A stretch of DNA of 64,000 nt from Allobogoriella deserti (lineage in GTDB: Bacteria > Actinomycetota > Actinomycetes > Actinomycetales > Actinomycetaceae), in NCBI RefSeq assembly GCF_042680605.1, contig NZ_JBHUEE010000009.1, forward strand, positions 62,001 to 126,000, written 5' to 3'. Below the pieces are notes generated by a model, which made no database searches, was not told the DNA's origin, and saw only the letters and a list, made by a program, of their open reading frames with translations. Both the position numbers and the translations under genes were made by a program. Below are positions 16,731 through 25,412 of the stretch, one piece after another (position 1 is the first letter of the stretch; each line of letters starts with the position of its first letter).

Positions 16731-16744
16731 CGAACAGCTGTTTG
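16731..16744. promoter_or_regulatory. LexA box at the lexA promoter
   Basis: CGAACAGCTGTTTG departs from the perfect GAAC-N4-GTTC palindrome at one base. It overlaps the lexA -35 element, which fits negative autoregulation. Confidence 0.85.
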
Positions 16745-16770
16745 ATATGTGTCACCGGTCCTCCTACGCT
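16742..16770 (+). promoter_or_regulatory. lexA promoter
   Basis: TTGATA (16742-16747), a 17-nt spacer and TACGCT (16765-16770) form a near-consensus sigma-A type promoter. Transcription would start near 16777, leaving a leader of about 83 nt before lexA. Confidence 0.7.
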
Positions 16771-16859
16771 GATGCCCGACAGCAGATCACCGACCACTGA
16801 CACGGCCACTCCCGGGCAATCGCACCGGAGGGCGACCGACCGACGAAGGGACCGCCGCC

Positions 16860-17555
16860 GTGAGCATCGAGAGGCAGCCGAACGCCAGCGGCGGGCCGTC
16901 CGAGCCCGAGGACCTCACCGAGCGGCAACGCCTGGTGCTGGCCACGATCCGCGACGCCGTCGCGACCCGCGGATACCCGCCGAGCATGCGCGAGATCGGT
17001 GAGGCGGTCGGCCTGACCAGTCCGTCCTCGGTCAAGCACCAGCTCGGAGCGCTGGAGCGTAAGGGGTACCTGCGTCGGGACCCGAACCGGCCCCGCGCCA
17101 TGGAGGTGGTCCAGGACGGGACGGTCGTCAGCCTCGGCGAGGCCGCCGCTTCGCTCGCCGAGCAGGGCGGTGCTGCGCCGTCACCGACGTTCGTGCCGGT
17201 GGTCGGGCGCGTCGCGGCCGGCGGGCCGATCCTGGCCGAGCAGGAGGTCGAGGACGTCTTCGCACTCCCCCGTCAGCTCGTCGGCGACGGTGAGCTGTTC
17301 CTCCTGCGGGTGGTCGGCGCGTCCATGGTCGACGCCGCGATCTGCGACGGCGACTGGGTCGTCGTTCGCCGGCAGAACGTGGCCGAGAACGGCGAGATCG
17401 TGGCGGCGATGATCGACGGCGAGGCGACCGTCAAGACGTTCCAGCGCAAGGACGGTCACGTCTGGCTGTTACCGCAGAACCCGGACTTCGCTCCCATCCC
17501 CGGCGACCATGCCCAGGTGCTCGGGCGCGTGGTGACCGTGTTACGCAGCCTGTAG
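16860..17555 (+). CDS. lexA: SOS repressor LexA
   Basis: Autocleaving repressor of the SOS regulon. Of 231 residues, the N-terminal winged helix (about 19-83, LTERQRLVLATIRDAV...MREIGEAVGLTSPSSVKHQLGALERKGYL) binds GAAC-N4-GTTC boxes. The cleavage bond is Ala120-Gly121 (VGRVAAGGPI), and the catalytic dyad is Ser155 (GASM) and Lys192 (ATVK), spaced 37 residues as in E. coli. The GTG start has a GAAGGGA site. It is convergent with ldh (stops 4 bp apart) and divergent from the LysM gene; two LexA boxes lie between them. Confidence 0.97.
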   Translation: MSIERQPNASGGPSEPEDLTERQRLVLATIRDAVATRGYPPSMREIGEAVGLTSPSSVKHQLGALERKGYLRRDPNRPRAMEVVQDGTVVSLGEAAASLAEQGGAAPSPTFVPVVGRVAAGGPILAEQEVEDVFALPRQLVGDGELFLLRVVGASMVDAAICDGDWVVVRRQNVAENGEIVAAMIDGEATVKTFQRKDGHVWLLPQNPDFAPIPGDHAQVLGRVVTVLRSL

Positions 17556-17559
17556 TTCG

Positions 17560-18564
17560 TCACAGCCCGAATCGGCGTGCCACCGCGCGGACCTGCTCCG
17601 CGCTTGCGCGCAGGCCTTCCAGCTCGTCGGCCGATACCTCCGGGACGAGCTGACGCCCCACGCCTCGCCACCCGACGACGCAGGGCACGGACAGGCAGAC
17701 GTCGCCGATCCCGAGGTAGTCGTGCAACTCGGTCGAGACAGACAGGACGCGGTGCTCGTCGCGGAGCACGGCTTCGATGATGCGCGCGACCGCTACCCCC
17801 ACGGCGAAGTTCGTCGCTCCCTTACCCGCGATGATCTGGTACGCGGAGGAGACGACGTCCCGGGCGATCGCCTCGCGGGCGGCGGCGTCGAGCACGTGGT
17901 CGGACCCGGATCGGCTGGCCCACTCCAGGAGCGGCACGGCACCGATCATGGCCGAGTGCCACAACGGGATCTCCGAGTCGCCGTGCTCGCCGACGATGTA
18001 GGCGTGGACGTTCTGAACCGCGACGCCGCACTCGCGGGCCACGAGGTACCGCAGGCGAGAGGTGTCCAGGACCGTTCCGGACCCGAAGAACCGGTGTGCG
18101 GGAATGCCGGAGATCCGCAGCCCGGCGTAGGTAACGACGTCGACCGGGTTGGCCACCATGATGTACGTGGCGTGCGGTGCCACCGCCACGAGGCGCGGCA
18201 GCAGGTCCCGCATGATGTCGATCGTCGCTCCGGCGAGATCGAGCCGCGACTGACCGGGCTTCTGCTTCGCACCCGCCGTGACGACGACGATGTCGGCGCC
18301 GGCGCAGACCTCGACCTCGGACGAGCCGCGCACGGTGCCCATCGGCGTGAACGCGATCCCGTGGGCGATGTCGAGTGCCTGGGCACGGACCTTGGCGTCG
18401 TCCTGGTCGAAGAGGGCCACCTCGCGCGCGGACCCGCGCAACGTGCAGGCGTAGGCCAGCGTGGAACCGACGGCCCCGGCACCGACGACAGCGACCTTGC
18501 TACGCCGGCCGTGTCCGGCGGGTGAGGTGGATACCGACTCGTCCTGTTCGACCGGCTCGTTCAC
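17560..18564 (-). CDS. ldh: L-lactate dehydrogenase
   Basis: NAD-dependent interconversion of pyruvate and L-lactate. The 334 residues carry the GAGAVG dinucleotide motif (about 28-33), the active-site loop AKQKPGQSRLDL (Arg107), Arg170 (LDTSR) and the catalytic histidine His194 in GEHGDSE. The Gln-Lys-Pro substrate-specificity loop marks lactate rather than malate dehydrogenase. The GTG at 18564 has GGAG upstream, and a 22-residue N-terminal tail precedes the Rossmann fold. No Rex site or other operator was recognised. It ends 4 bp from the lexA stop and begins 48 nt downstream of dinG. Confidence 0.94.
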   Translation of the reverse strand: MNEPVEQDESVSTSPAGHGRRSKVAVVGAGAVGSTLAYACTLRGSAREVALFDQDDAKVRAQALDIAHGIAFTPMGTVRGSSEVEVCAGADIVVVTAGAKQKPGQSRLDLAGATIDIMRDLLPRLVAVAPHATYIMVANPVDVVTYAGLRISGIPAHRFFGSGTVLDTSRLRYLVARECGVAVQNVHAYIVGEHGDSEIPLWHSAMIGAVPLLEWASRSGSDHVLDAAAREAIARDVVSSAYQIIAGKGATNFAVGVAVARIIEAVLRDEHRVLSVSTELHDYLGIGDVCLSVPCVVGWRGVGRQLVPEVSADELEGLRASAEQVRAVARRFGL

Positions 18565-18612
18565 GGCAGCTCCGAGACGTCGTGGCGCCGGCCGGACGCC
18601 GGCACCGTCAGC

Positions 18613-20646
18613 CTACGGCGCTCCCGCCGCCGCCCGCGAGGGCTGTGCCTCCTCCGCGGCGAGCCGGCGCAAGGCGGAGCGGGTGACCTCGCCGTCGTGG
18701 GTTCGCCACAACGGTGGCAGGGAGCGGGTGAGGAAGGTGCCGTACCGGGCGGTCGCCAACCGTGGGTCGAGGACCGCCACGACGCCCCGGTCCCGGGTGG
18801 TCCGCACCAGTCGGCCCGCTCCCTGGGCGAGCAGCAACGCGGCATGCGAAGCGGCGACCGACATGAACCCGTTACCACCGGCGGAGGCGACCGCCTCTGA
18901 TCGGGCCGACCGGACCGGGTCGTCGGGTCGCGGGAACGGGATCCGGTCGATGATGACGAGCCGGCAGGTCGGGCCCGGCACGTCGACGCCCTGCCACAGG
19001 GACAGCGTGCCCATCAGGCTGGTCGGCTCGTCCGCCGCGAAAGCGTGCACCAGGGTCGGGAGCTGATCCTCGCCCTGGCAGAGCACCGGCGTCTCGAGCA
19101 CGGCGCGGAGCCGCTCGGTCGCGGCCTCGGCGGCCCGCCGGGAGGAGAACAGGCCGAGGGTCGCGCCACCGGCGGCACGGACGAGGTCGACGATCTCGTC
19201 GAGGACCTCCTCGCTCGGCCCATCTCGCCCCGGTTGGGGAAGGCTGCGTGCGACGTAGAGGATCCCTTGTCGCGGGTAGTCGAACGGTGAGCCCACGTCG
19301 AGCCCCGTCCAGGTGCTGTCCTCGTCCAGGGTGAGGCCCAGCGACCGGGCCATCGGGTCGAACGAGCCGCCGAGCGCAAGGGTGGCCGAGGTCAGGACCG
19401 CGGTGCGGCCGGCCAGCAGTGTGGTGGCGACAGGTCCGGCCACGTCCAACGGGGCGATACGCAGCCGGGGCTGCTCCAGCCCTCCACGGGGGCGTTCGCA
19501 CCACAGCACGTCCCGCCGCTGCTCGATAGCGTCGCCGAGCAGACGTTCGGCGACCTCGTGCAGCGCGAGCATCGCCGACCGTGCCGTGGCCAGTGCCCCC
19601 GCCTCGTCGCCGGGTGAACCGCCCTCCGGCTTCAGGGCCGTCATCGCGGCGCGCGTCCCGGCCTCCAGCAGCACCACCGCGTCCCGCAGTTCGGCGGGTA
19701 GTCCCGCCGGCAGGCGCCCGTCCGAGACGACCTCCAGACGGCTCCGGAGTGCGGCGGCCGCCGCCTCGAGGTTCTCGACGGCGGTCGGTTCGCCCGCCAG
19801 GTGGCTGCGGGCGAGCCTGGTCGTGCGCTCGACGATGCCGGCGCTGAGCTCATTCGTGGCCTGGCTGGTGACACGGTCGGCGAGATCGTGGGCCTCGTCG
19901 ACCACCAGGACGTCGTGCTCGGGCAGGACGTGCGGCGAGCCGGATGCGGCGATCCCGAGCATGGCGTGGTTGGTCACCACCACGTCGGCCTCGTGCGCGG
20001 CGCGGCGCGCCGCCTCGGGGAAGCACTCCTCGAGCATGGGGCATCTGCCGCCGAGGCATTCGAGCTTGGTGACCGAGACCTGTCGCCAGGCCCGTTCGCT
20101 CACGCCGGGGACGAGGTCGTCACGGTCACCGGTGTCGGTCTCCTCCGCCCAGGCGCGCAGCCGCATCACCTCGTCCCCGAGGCTCCCGTGCCGCCCGGCG
20201 GCTGCGGGGTCCGCCGCGTCGGTGCCGGTGGCCGCCGAGACCTCGAAGAGTCCCGGTTCCTCGTCGGCCGGGTAACCACCGGCGACCTTGTGCTTGCACA
20301 GGTAGTTGTTCCAGCCCTTGAGCAGCGCGACGTCGGGGCGGGCACCGGTCCGGCCACGGACGGCCTCGGCGACGATCGGGGCGTCGTGAGTCAGGACCTG
20401 ACGCTGCAGAGCCAGCGTCGCGGTCGAGATCACGGCCCGACGTCCTGTGGTCACCGCGTCCGTCAGGACCGGGACGAGGTAGGCCAGCGACTTCCCGGTA
20501 CCCGTTCCGGCCTGCACGAGCAGATGGTTGTCCTCGCGCAACGCCTCGGCGACGGCACCGGCCATGCGTTGCTGGCCTTCTCGCGGCGCACCCCCCACCG
20601 CTTCGACGGCGTCGGCAAGGATGCCGCCGATGTCCTCGCCGGCCAT
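18613..20646 (-). CDS. dinG: ATP-dependent helicase, DinG family
   Basis: Superfamily 2 XPD-like 5'-3' DNA helicase of 677 residues. Walker A AGTGTGKS is at 46-53 and DEAH at 250-253. The four cysteines that would bind a 4Fe-4S cluster are Cys117, Cys197, Cys202 and Cys208 (YLCKHK, LECLGGRCPMLEEC). C-terminal motifs include LMGTLSLWQGVDVPG and QGAGRLVRTTRDRG. The open frame extends upstream through hflX; the ATG at 20646, one base after the hflX stop, is the likely start by coupling. E. coli dinG is SOS-regulated; no LexA box is visible here. Confidence 0.93.
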   Translation of the reverse strand: MAGEDIGGILADAVEAVGGAPREGQQRMAGAVAEALREDNHLLVQAGTGTGKSLAYLVPVLTDAVTTGRRAVISTATLALQRQVLTHDAPIVAEAVRGRTGARPDVALLKGWNNYLCKHKVAGGYPADEEPGLFEVSAATGTDAADPAAAGRHGSLGDEVMRLRAWAEETDTGDRDDLVPGVSERAWRQVSVTKLECLGGRCPMLEECFPEAARRAAHEADVVVTNHAMLGIAASGSPHVLPEHDVLVVDEAHDLADRVTSQATNELSAGIVERTTRLARSHLAGEPTAVENLEAAAAALRSRLEVVSDGRLPAGLPAELRDAVVLLEAGTRAAMTALKPEGGSPGDEAGALATARSAMLALHEVAERLLGDAIEQRRDVLWCERPRGGLEQPRLRIAPLDVAGPVATTLLAGRTAVLTSATLALGGSFDPMARSLGLTLDEDSTWTGLDVGSPFDYPRQGILYVARSLPQPGRDGPSEEVLDEIVDLVRAAGGATLGLFSSRRAAEAATERLRAVLETPVLCQGEDQLPTLVHAFAADEPTSLMGTLSLWQGVDVPGPTCRLVIIDRIPFPRPDDPVRSARSEAVASAGGNGFMSVAASHAALLLAQGAGRLVRTTRDRGVVAVLDPRLATARYGTFLTRSLPPLWRTHDGEVTRSALRRLAAEEAQPSRAAAGAP

Positions 20647-20647
20647 C

Positions 20648-22201
20648 TCAGGACGCGGAGGGGGCGGAGGCGTGCCGGTCGACGTCCCGCAGCGCCGCGG
20701 CGAGCTCGGCGTCGACCCGGGCCCGCAGGTGCGTGCCGTCGTCGCCGAAGTGCTCGGCGACGACCTCACCGGACGAGTGCGCCCGGGAGACCAGGTCGCC
20801 GCGCGAGTACGGCACCACGACGTCGACCTCCTCGGCCGGCCGGGGCAGCATGTCCGCGACCCGGCGGGCCAGCTCCTCGACACCCGCGCCGGTCCGCGCG
20901 GAGACCGCGACGGCGTCCGGATAGCGGGTCCGCAGAGCCACCACGTCCTCAGCCGCCGCGAGGTCGGCCTTGTTGAGGACGATCAGCTCGGGGAGGTCCG
21001 TGCCGCCGGGCAGGTCGGCCACGACCCGGCGCACGGCCGTCACCTGGCCCTCCGGATCGGGATGAGAGGCGTCGACGACGTGCAGCAGCAGATCGGCGTC
21101 GGCCGCCTCCTCGAGGGTGGAGCGGAACGCCTCGACGAGCTCGGTGGGCAGGGAGCGGACGAAGCCGACGGTGTCGGCGAGTGTGTAGATGCGACCGTCG
21201 GGGGTCGACGCCCGGCGGACCGTGGGATCCAACGTGGCGAACAGGGCGTTCTCGACGAGGACGCCTGCACCGGTGAGCCGGTTGAGCAGCGAGGACTTGC
21301 CGGCGTTCGTGTACCCGACGATGGCGACGGACGGGATGCGGTGATGGCGTCGCGCGCCGCGCTTGGTGGTCCGGGCAGGCGCCATCTGCTGGATCTGGCG
21401 GCGCAGTCGCCCCATGCGGGTGCGGATGCGGCGGCGGTCCAGCTCGATCTTCGTCTCACCAGGTCCCCGGGAGCCGATGCCGGCGCCGCCCGCGACACGA
21501 CCACCGGCCTGTCGCGACATCGACTCGCCCCAGCCGCGCAACCGCGGCAGGAGGTACTCGAGCTGGGCGAGCTCGACCTGCGCCTTGCCCTCCCGGGACT
21601 TCGCGTGCTGGGCGAAGATGTCGAGGATCAGCGCCGTACGGTCGATGACCTTGACCTGGACGATGTCCTCCAGGGCGCGGCGCTGGGACGGGCTGAGCTC
21701 GCCGTCGACGACGACGGTGTCGGCGCCGCTGGTGCGCACGACGTCGGCGAGTTCCCGTGCCTTGCCCGACCCGAGATAGGTTCCGGGATCCGGGGTGGCG
21801 CGACGCTGCAGCAACCCGTCGAGCACCTGCGAACCCGCTGTCTCGGCGAGGGCGGCGAGCTCGCGGAGGGAGACCTCGGCGTCCTCGCTGCTGCCAGCGC
21901 TCCAGAGACCCACGAGCACGACCCGCTCCAGGCGCAACTGCCGGTATTCGACCTCGGTGACGTCCTCGAGCTCGGTCGACAGTCCGCCCACGCGGCGCAG
22001 CGCCGCCCGCTCCTCGCGGTCGAACTGTTCGCCGTCGACCTCCGATCCGGCGGCGGCGCGCTCTTGCAACGCGGTCCCGTCGGTGGAGTTCAGTCCACCC
22101 GAGCGGGCGAGGATCCGCGCGACCACGTCCTCTGCGGCCTGGCGATCGGCCGGCGAGACGCCCCCGGGTTCGGTGGGCAGGTCGTGGTCCGTGCGTGCCA
22201 T
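20648..22201 (-). CDS. hflX: GTPase HflX
   Basis: Ribosome-associated GTPase that splits stalled 70S ribosomes under stress. Of 517 residues, the N-terminal HflX domain carries ATPDPGTYLGSGKARELADVV and ELSPSQRRALEDIVQVKVIDRTALILDIFAQHA. A Gly-rich linker follows (GGRVAGGAGIGSRGPGETKIELDRRRI). The G domain has G1 GYTNAGKSSL, G2 TLDPTVR, G3 DTVGFVRSLP and G4 NKADL. The ATG at 22201 has AAAGGA; the 11-codon-longer frame is less likely. It is the first gene of hflX-dinG. Confidence 0.95.
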   Translation of the reverse strand: MARTDHDLPTEPGGVSPADRQAAEDVVARILARSGGLNSTDGTALQERAAAGSEVDGEQFDREERAALRRVGGLSTELEDVTEVEYRQLRLERVVLVGLWSAGSSEDAEVSLRELAALAETAGSQVLDGLLQRRATPDPGTYLGSGKARELADVVRTSGADTVVVDGELSPSQRRALEDIVQVKVIDRTALILDIFAQHAKSREGKAQVELAQLEYLLPRLRGWGESMSRQAGGRVAGGAGIGSRGPGETKIELDRRRIRTRMGRLRRQIQQMAPARTTKRGARRHHRIPSVAIVGYTNAGKSSLLNRLTGAGVLVENALFATLDPTVRRASTPDGRIYTLADTVGFVRSLPTELVEAFRSTLEEAADADLLLHVVDASHPDPEGQVTAVRRVVADLPGGTDLPELIVLNKADLAAAEDVVALRTRYPDAVAVSARTGAGVEELARRVADMLPRPAEEVDVVVPYSRGDLVSRAHSSGEVVAEHFGDDGTHLRARVDAELAAALRDVDRHASAPSAS

Positions 22202-22288
22202 GGTGTCCTTTCGTCGGTCGATCCAGGATCCCACGTGCGATGGTGGCGCGCCATCTTCTTTGCCGTGGGCTGAAGGGGATCTGCCGGG

Positions 22289-22294
22289 TACGGT
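22289..22294 (+). promoter_or_regulatory. -10 box of a probable leaderless promoter (RsmC-like gene)
   Basis: TACGGT followed by 7 nt and the GTG at 22302. The spacing selects this GTG over one at 22293, which overlaps the box. Confidence 0.5.
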
Positions 22295-22301
22295 GACGGC
22301 C

Positions 22302-22919
22302 GTGACCGGCCAGCAGCACTACTTCTCCGACGAGCCTGTCTCCTCCGCCGAGACCCGGCCGTTGCAGGTTCGCCTGCGGGGGGCGGAGGTGACCGTGGAG
22401 GTGGCCAGGGGCGTGTTCGCCGCCGACCGGCTGGATGTGGGCACGCGCGTTCTGCTGGACGCCGTCGACGATCCGCCGCAGGCGGGGACACTGGTGGACC
22501 TGGGCTGCGGATGGGGGCCGGTGACCCTCGCCATGGCACAGGCGGCACCGTCCGCCTTCGTGGTGGCCGTGGACGTCAACCCGCGGGCCCGCGAGCTCAC
22601 CGCCCGCAATGCCGCTGCGCTCGGCCTGGACAACGTCACTGTCCTGGCACCGCAGGACGCGCTCGCGCACCTGGACGAGACGGCGCCCGGCGGTGTCGAC
22701 GAGATCTGGTCGAACCCCCCGATCCGGATCGGGAAGGGGCCGTTGCACGAGCTGCTGGCGCAGTGGCTGGGGCGGCTCGCGCCGTCGGGCCGCGCCGAGC
22801 TCGTGGTCCAGCGCAACCTCGGGGCGGACTCGCTGCACCGATGGCTGCAGTCCGAGGGATACGCGGTGGAGCGTCTCGCGAGCTCCAAGGGATACCGGGT
22901 GCTGACGGTGAGGCGGTGA
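22302..22919 (+). CDS. Class I SAM methyltransferase, RsmC-like
   Basis: A 205-residue methyltransferase with motif I VDLGCGWGPVTLAMA, VVAVDVNPRARELTARNA and the amino-methylating signature SNPPIRIGK (N-P-P-I/F/Y). This is the arrangement of the small single-domain relatives of 16S rRNA m2G1207 methyltransferase RsmC. The N-terminus (QQHYFSDEPVSSAETRPL) is the family's usual start region. Two GTG codons (22293, 22302) are possible; 22302 is preferred from the leaderless -10 spacing. It is divergent from hflX and convergent with dapF. The exact RNA target is not shown. Confidence 0.85.
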   Translation: MTGQQHYFSDEPVSSAETRPLQVRLRGAEVTVEVARGVFAADRLDVGTRVLLDAVDDPPQAGTLVDLGCGWGPVTLAMAQAAPSAFVVAVDVNPRARELTARNAAALGLDNVTVLAPQDALAHLDETAPGGVDEIWSNPPIRIGKGPLHELLAQWLGRLAPSGRAELVVQRNLGADSLHRWLQSEGYAVERLASSKGYRVLTVRR

Positions 22920-22924
22920 CGCCG

Positions 22925-22939
22925 GCCGGCACTGCCGGC
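22925..22939. terminator. Short hairpin between the methyltransferase and dapF
   Basis: GCCGGC (22925-22930), 3-nt loop and GCCGGC (22934-22939) sit in the 24 bp between two convergent stops. The stem is only 6 bp, so termination is uncertain. Confidence 0.35.
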
Positions 22940-22943
22940 ATGC

Positions 22944-23867
22944 TCAGCCGCGCAGGGTGACGTCGGCCGTCAGTTCGGCGGGTCCGGTGAGATGGACGCG
23001 ATCGCCCTCGACCTGAACGCGAACCTCGCCACCGGGCACCAGCACGCGCCAGGTGTCGGGCGAGCCGGCGCCACCCCAGATCCGAACCGCGAGCGCGGCC
23101 GCGCAGGTGCCGGTACCGCAGGAGCGGGTCTCACCGACGCCGCGTTCGAGCACGCGCATCCGCACGGCGCCGACGGTGTGTCCGCCGTCGACCTGCTCGC
23201 CGAGCGGGACGACGAGCTCGAGGTTCGTCCCGTCCGGCGGGACCGGCGTGTACCGAGGGGCATCGGCCGGGTCGTGGCTCAACCGGGCGGTGGCGAGCGC
23301 GGCCTCGTCGGGCAGAGCCACCACGGTGTGCGGGTTGGGCACGGCGAGGCTGAGGCCACCGCGCGGTCCGTCGATACCGGGAATCTCGACGACGACGTCG
23401 TGGCCGTCGCGCGCCGCCCCCTCCCCCGAGGGGAGCCACCACGTCCCCATGTCGACCGTGTACTGCTCGCCGACCCGGGTGACCCGCCGTGGGCCGCCGC
23501 GGGTCCCGACGACGATCGTTCCGCCGTCGGGCAGGTCCGCCAGCCCGGACTCACGCAGGTAGTGGACGAAGACGCGGACGCCGTTTCCGCACATCTCGGC
23601 GACCGAGCCGTCGGCGTTGCGGTAGTCCATGAACCATTCCGCCGCGGGATCGGCCGCGAGCGCAGCGCTACCGTCCGGCAGTGCGTCGGAGCGGACCACG
23701 CGGATGAGACCGTCGGCGCCGATCCCGGCGTGCCGGTCGCACGCGGTGGCGACCTCCGCGGCGCTCGGGTCGACAGCCCCGTCCGGGTCAGGGAGGAGGA
23801 GGAAGTCGTTCTCGGTGCCGTGGCCGGTCACCAGGGGCCGTCCGGTGAGGACACCGAAGGACGTCAT
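22944..23867 (-). CDS. dapF: Diaminopimelate epimerase
   Basis: Converts LL- to meso-diaminopimelate for lysine and peptidoglycan. The ATG at 23867 gives 307 residues; the open frame upstream belongs to miaA. The two catalytic cysteines are Cys93 in MCGNGVR and Cys250 in SCGTGTCA. The N-terminal signature is HGTENDF instead of the more usual HGxxNDF with Gly-Asn, a mild variation. AAAGGA precedes the start, and the ATG overlaps the miaA TGA by 4 bases, so translation is coupled to miaA. Together with dapA, dapB and murE in this window it indicates a complete late DAP pathway. Confidence 0.95.
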   Translation of the reverse strand: MTSFGVLTGRPLVTGHGTENDFLLLPDPDGAVDPSAAEVATACDRHAGIGADGLIRVVRSDALPDGSAALAADPAAEWFMDYRNADGSVAEMCGNGVRVFVHYLRESGLADLPDGGTIVVGTRGGPRRVTRVGEQYTVDMGTWWLPSGEGAARDGHDVVVEIPGIDGPRGGLSLAVPNPHTVVALPDEAALATARLSHDPADAPRYTPVPPDGTNLELVVPLGEQVDGGHTVGAVRMRVLERGVGETRSCGTGTCAAALAVRIWGGAGSPDTWRVLVPGGEVRVQVEGDRVHLTGPAELTADVTLRG

Positions 23868-24832
23868 GGCATTCCTTTCGTCGACTCCCCCAGGGTACGC
23901 AGCGCCGCCGTGAGGCTCGCGCGTGGGCCGGCCCCGTCCCCGCCGGGCAGCCACGTCACGCGCGGATCGCGCCGGAACCACTTCTCCTGACGGCGGGCGA
24001 GCTGGCGCGTGGCGCGCGCGATGGCGGTGATGCCTTCGGCCGCGGTGAGGCGCCCGGCGAGCACGTCGCGGGCCTGGGCGTAGCCGACAGCACGCGAGGC
24101 GGTGGTCCCCCTGTCGAGGCCGACGGCGAGGAGTCGCTCGGTCTCGTCGAGCAGTCCGCCCTCGACCATGCGCCGGGCGCGCTCGTCGATGCGGCGGTCC
24201 AGCTCATCGCGCGGCACGTCCAGGGCGAGCTGCACCGCAGGGACGGCGTAGACGTGCTCGGGAAGGGTCGCGGAGAACGGGCGTCCGGTGAGGGTGACAA
24301 CCTCCAGCGCGCGGACGACGCGCCGGGTGTTGCGCGGGTCGATGCGTGCCGCGGCGTCGGGGTCAGCCGAGGCGAGTTCGGCGTGCAGCGCGTCCGGCCC
24401 GTCGGTCTCTGCGCGGCGGGTCAACTCGGCCCGGAGCTGTGGGTCGGTGCCGGGGAACTCGAGGCGGTCGAGGGCAGCCCGGATGTAGAGCGCGGAGCCG
24501 CCGACGAGGAGCGGAAGGCGGCCCCGCCGGCGGACGGCGTCGAGGTCGGCCCGGGCGTGGCGCTGGTAGGCGGCGACCGAGGCCTCTTCGGTGACTTCGA
24601 GGACGTCCAGCTGATGGTGCACGATGCCGCGCCGCTGCGCGTGGGGGACCTTCGCGGTGCCGATGTCCATGCCGCGGTAGAGCTGCATCGCGTCGGCGTT
24701 GACCACCTCGACCGCATCCGGTCCGCCGAGCGCCTCGGCGAGGTCGAGCGCGAGATCGGACTTGCCGGTGGCGGTCATCCCGACGATCGCGACGATCGGT
24801 CGTCCGTGCTGATCAGCCGTTCCCGCACCCAT
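23864..24832 (-). CDS. miaA: tRNA dimethylallyltransferase MiaA
   Basis: Transfers a dimethylallyl group to A37 of tRNAs reading UNN codons, the step before MiaB. The 322 residues contain the P-loop GMTATGKS (18-25), VVNADAMQLYRGMDIGTAK, VPHAQRRGIVHHQLDVLEVTEEASV, VGGSALYIRA and DPRNTRRVVRALEV. The C-terminal part ends in WFRRDPRVTWL. The ATG at 24832 has no ribosome site but a TACCGT box 7 nt upstream, suggesting a leaderless message. dapF is translationally coupled behind it; miaB lies about 2 kb upstream on the same strand. Confidence 0.95.
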   Translation of the reverse strand: MGAGTADQHGRPIVAIVGMTATGKSDLALDLAEALGGPDAVEVVNADAMQLYRGMDIGTAKVPHAQRRGIVHHQLDVLEVTEEASVAAYQRHARADLDAVRRRGRLPLLVGGSALYIRAALDRLEFPGTDPQLRAELTRRAETDGPDALHAELASADPDAAARIDPRNTRRVVRALEVVTLTGRPFSATLPEHVYAVPAVQLALDVPRDELDRRIDERARRMVEGGLLDETERLLAVGLDRGTTASRAVGYAQARDVLAGRLTAAEGITAIARATRQLARRQEKWFRRDPRVTWLPGGDGAGPRASLTAALRTLGESTKGMP

Positions 24833-24839
24833 GCTGCAG

Positions 24840-24845
24840 ACGGTA
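24840..24845 (-). promoter_or_regulatory. -10 box of a probable leaderless promoter (miaA)
   Basis: TACCGT on the minus strand (24845-24840), 7 nt, then the miaA ATG. It stands back-to-back with the promoter of the divergent YbjN gene 40 bp away. Confidence 0.55.
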
Positions 24846-24884
24846 TCCGGGTCCGGGGGTCGCGGGGCGAGGGGTGCGGACCGC

Positions 24885-24890
24885 TAGTCT
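24885..24890 (+). promoter_or_regulatory. -10 box of a probable leaderless promoter (first YbjN gene)
   Basis: TAGTCT followed by 6 nt and the ATG at 24897, with no ribosome site. Confidence 0.6.
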
Positions 24891-24896
24891 CGAGAC

Positions 24897-25412
24897 ATGG
24901 CGCGGACCGGTGCGTTCGATGACGGCCGGGGTGACCCGACGGCGACCGACGCCGGGGCCGACCTCGACGCCGTCGGCCCGCTCACGCGTGCCCGCGTGGC
25001 GCAGACACTGCTCGACCTGGAGTATCCGCTGTTCCAGGACGCGAACGGCGATCTGGGTGTGCTGTGGTCCCAGGCGGTCTTCCACGTGTACCTGCTCGGC
25101 GAGGACGAGACCGTGCTGCAGGTGCGTGGGTCGTGGCACCGGCGCCTCGCCCTGGAGCGTCTCGCTGAGGTCCTCGCGCTGCTCGACACATGGAATCGCG
25201 AGCATCTCGGACCCAAGTGCTACGTGCGGGTGCTGGACGACGGCTTCCTGTCCGTGGTGGCGGAGAGCTCGACACCGCTGTCGATGGGGGTGACCGACCG
25301 TCAGCTCATGCGGCTGATCGAACGAGGCGTGGCGCAGGGGCTGCGGATCATGCGGGCACTCGAGGAGCGGTATCCGGACCCGGTCGCGCAGCCGCCACGG
25401 GAGATGCCGTGA
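24897..25412 (+). CDS. YbjN domain-containing protein (first of two)
   Basis: A 171-residue YbjN-like protein (type III secretion chaperone-like fold), a family of unclear function that is common in actinobacteria. It shows LTRARVAQTLLDLEYPLFQDANGDLGVLW, a strand-rich core ending in LQVRGSW, LDTWNREHLGPKCYVRV (the N-x-WN region typical of YbjN) and a helical C-terminus (GVTDRQLMRLIERGVAQGLRIMRALEERYP). The following paralogue overlaps it by 4 bases, so the two are almost certainly made together and may form a heterodimer; that is inference. Confidence 0.85.
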   Translation: MARTGAFDDGRGDPTATDAGADLDAVGPLTRARVAQTLLDLEYPLFQDANGDLGVLWSQAVFHVYLLGEDETVLQVRGSWHRRLALERLAEVLALLDTWNREHLGPKCYVRVLDDGFLSVVAESSTPLSMGVTDRQLMRLIERGVAQGLRIMRALEERYPDPVAQPPREMP

